This document shows, piece by piece, positions 62,401-64,000 of a DNA stretch of 64,000 nt. The translations under genes and the position numbers were made by a program. Within the stretch, counting starts at the first letter, position 1. Each line of letters starts with the position of its first letter. Below the pieces are notes generated by a model that did no database searches, was not told where the DNA came from, and worked only from the letters and a program-made list of their open reading frames with translations. Origin of the DNA: Balanoglossus misakiensis (lineage: Eukaryota > Hemichordata); NCBI GenBank assembly GCA_040954595.2, contig CM082589.2, forward strand, positions 3,782,001 through 3,846,000, read 5' to 3'.

Positions 62401-64000
62401 AGTTATTGAGTTCAGCTCAGATATAGCAAGCTATACAGAACAATAATCCCAGAACAATACACACCACGAGTTTCAGTTGTTCTCGAAACACGTCCCAGTT
62501 TTGAAACAAGCGCGACACACCTTTGTATAACTTTTTATTCTCTGGTTTAATTTCATCGGTTTATTACGTTGTAAACCAAACAAATGCCAGGACGGCGCCA
62601 TGTTGGTGTATTTGGCACGTTTACTTGATATTTTTGTCTCGCAAGCTGTGGCAATTATTTACTGTTATTTTATTCACCAAATATGAAATGTCATTCGTTT
62701 TCAACCGTGAGCCTTTATTTGCTTCCGGCAGAATTTCGGTGTCACTGACAGACACTACAATATACGAAGCACTCGCCAAGAGTACCGACAAGAAAAGTAA
62801 GTACGACAGCTTAAGCAGAATCTTAATCAATGGGGAATAATTGTTCTAATTAATGAAATGTGTGATCAAACACAGGCTGTCGCAAAATTACGAACATGTT
62901 TTCTGGCCTCGCATCGAGCGTTTGGCTAATTGGAAATTTGTCGCCAGGAAAATTGGAATTGAGCAGGCTAAATATAGTTCCTTACTCAGAATATGTTTGT
63001 GGCAAACTAGGCTAAGTTTGACAGTGAAACGTTCCTTGGTTTGTTTCAAAGAAGCGCTCATACTCGCAATTCCCATTCGTACAGAGATATGTATATAAAA
63101 TTACTGACGTGTGACGAAGATGAACGAGTTATCCGTTCGATGTTGCCTGTGCGCAGTCATCAACAGGACGCCGCCGGGCTTTGCGCATACTATAGTATAT
63201 TAATTCTTGAGATGGAAAGCGTCTTCGGATAAGTAACCACACAAAGGAATCGTGTTTAAATACACCATCTCCCACTGGCCAAATTTATTGATCGATAACG
63301 CTACGAGTAAACCATATCACCGTGGCTAATTTTAGCTGCATCCGGGTATTGATCGGCAGCTGGAATTACACGCAAACTACACGTTCCTTGACACCTCTGG
63401 ACATTACTTTCGACCGTCAACCAATAACCCCCCGGCGTTTCCACTGTTAGGATTATTCTTGGCAATTCGAGCGTACTCAGATAAGCCATCTAGCACTTAA
63501 AGAGGTGATGAAACAAAACATACTGCAGACGACAAATCGCCATTTTGATAGAGTGGACGAATAATCCATTCTTGCAGGACGCCGACCATATAACTTTATC
63601 TTCCCAGACCACTGTAACATTACATTATCATCGGACAATCGATGCATTTGCTTACTTTCGCGGTATATAATATAGGCGTAACGATACGTTCAGTTCCAGG
63701 AAATACTTAAATGGAAACGTTGAATACGGTGTACTCGTAATATTCGTAGTTTCACTGCTTAATTAAAGATACACCTGAACCGATGGATAAATGTTAAACA
63801 ATCTCTTCTGCTTCATCTCCGATCGATATTACAATAATATCGACACCAGCCTACAGTATTCTAGGTCAACAGTCCCTATCCACTACTGTCATGTAATGTA
63901 TATTTTCTAACATTTTCACAAAGCAATCGGCCGTTCCTTAATTAGCTGTGTATGACGTTGAGTAAACGAGTGGTTGGCGATTGATGTGCTCAACGACAGA

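Larger units (their letters stand above)
53818..64000. other. Ten kilobases without a supported gene
   Basis: AT-rich; could be a long first intron of a gene starting at 53779, or intergenic. It contains a MITE (57475-57655), CTGT and AACAC simple repeats, and poly-G runs near 58940 and 60846. The longest ORF is 152 codons on - at 56132-56590, with no recognised motif. A 69-codon ORF on - at 62621-62830 begins with a signal-peptide-like stretch (MIKILLKLSYLLFLSVLLAS). Neither has other support. Confidence 0.5.

Overview
This window looks like nuclear DNA of an invertebrate animal. Compact multi-exon genes carry GT-AG introns of about 60 to 3,400 bp. The gene families (DOMON/copper monooxygenase, ENPP, DUSP23, FAM135, TRPC) are metazoan, overall composition is moderately AT-rich, and short repeats and a small MITE are scattered through it. 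A non-vertebrate deuterostome such as amphioxus or a hemichordate is my best guess, but that is inference. I rebuilt gene models by hand by following reading phase across splice sites. Exon coordinates are given in each entry.

Layout. 1-2148: two head-to-head paralogous short-chain dehydrogenase/reductases (SDRs); the left one (-) runs off the window. 2745-7175 (+): a 12-exon DBH/MOXD1-like DOMON copper-monooxygenase homologue. 9538-24209 (-): a 25-exon ENPP1/3-like type II membrane protein. 25366-26089 and 27008-27601 (+): two tandem DUSP23-like genes. 29471-41529 (-): a FAM135A/B homologue, tail-to-tail with the second DUSP23-like gene. 42292-42749 (+): a small two-exon gene of unknown family, sharing a short upstream region with FAM135. 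44016-50357 (+): a 10-exon TRPC-type cation channel. 50358-64000: almost gene-empty; the only coding signal I can support is a possible first exon at 53779-53817.

The most notable pattern is catalytic loss in proteins whose reading frames are otherwise intact. The DBH/MOXD1-like protein has lost all six copper ligands. The ENPP-like protein has lost its threonine nucleophile and five of its six metal-binding residues. The first DUSP23-like protein has lost the catalytic arginine and has Glu for the general-acid Asp, while its tandem sister is intact. These look like maintained pseudoenzymes, not decayed pseudogenes, because 12 and 25 exons respectively join in phase without a stop.

Further points of interest are a roughly 100-residue insertion carrying N-glycosylation sequons in the S3-S4 loop of the TRPC channel, an SDR with classical cofactor glycines but a Y-x6-K active site like that of enoyl reductases, a 9-residue tandem repeat inside FAM135, a 181-bp MITE with TTAA ends, and the adjacency of a MOXD1-like and an ENPP-like gene, which mirrors human 6q23.2.
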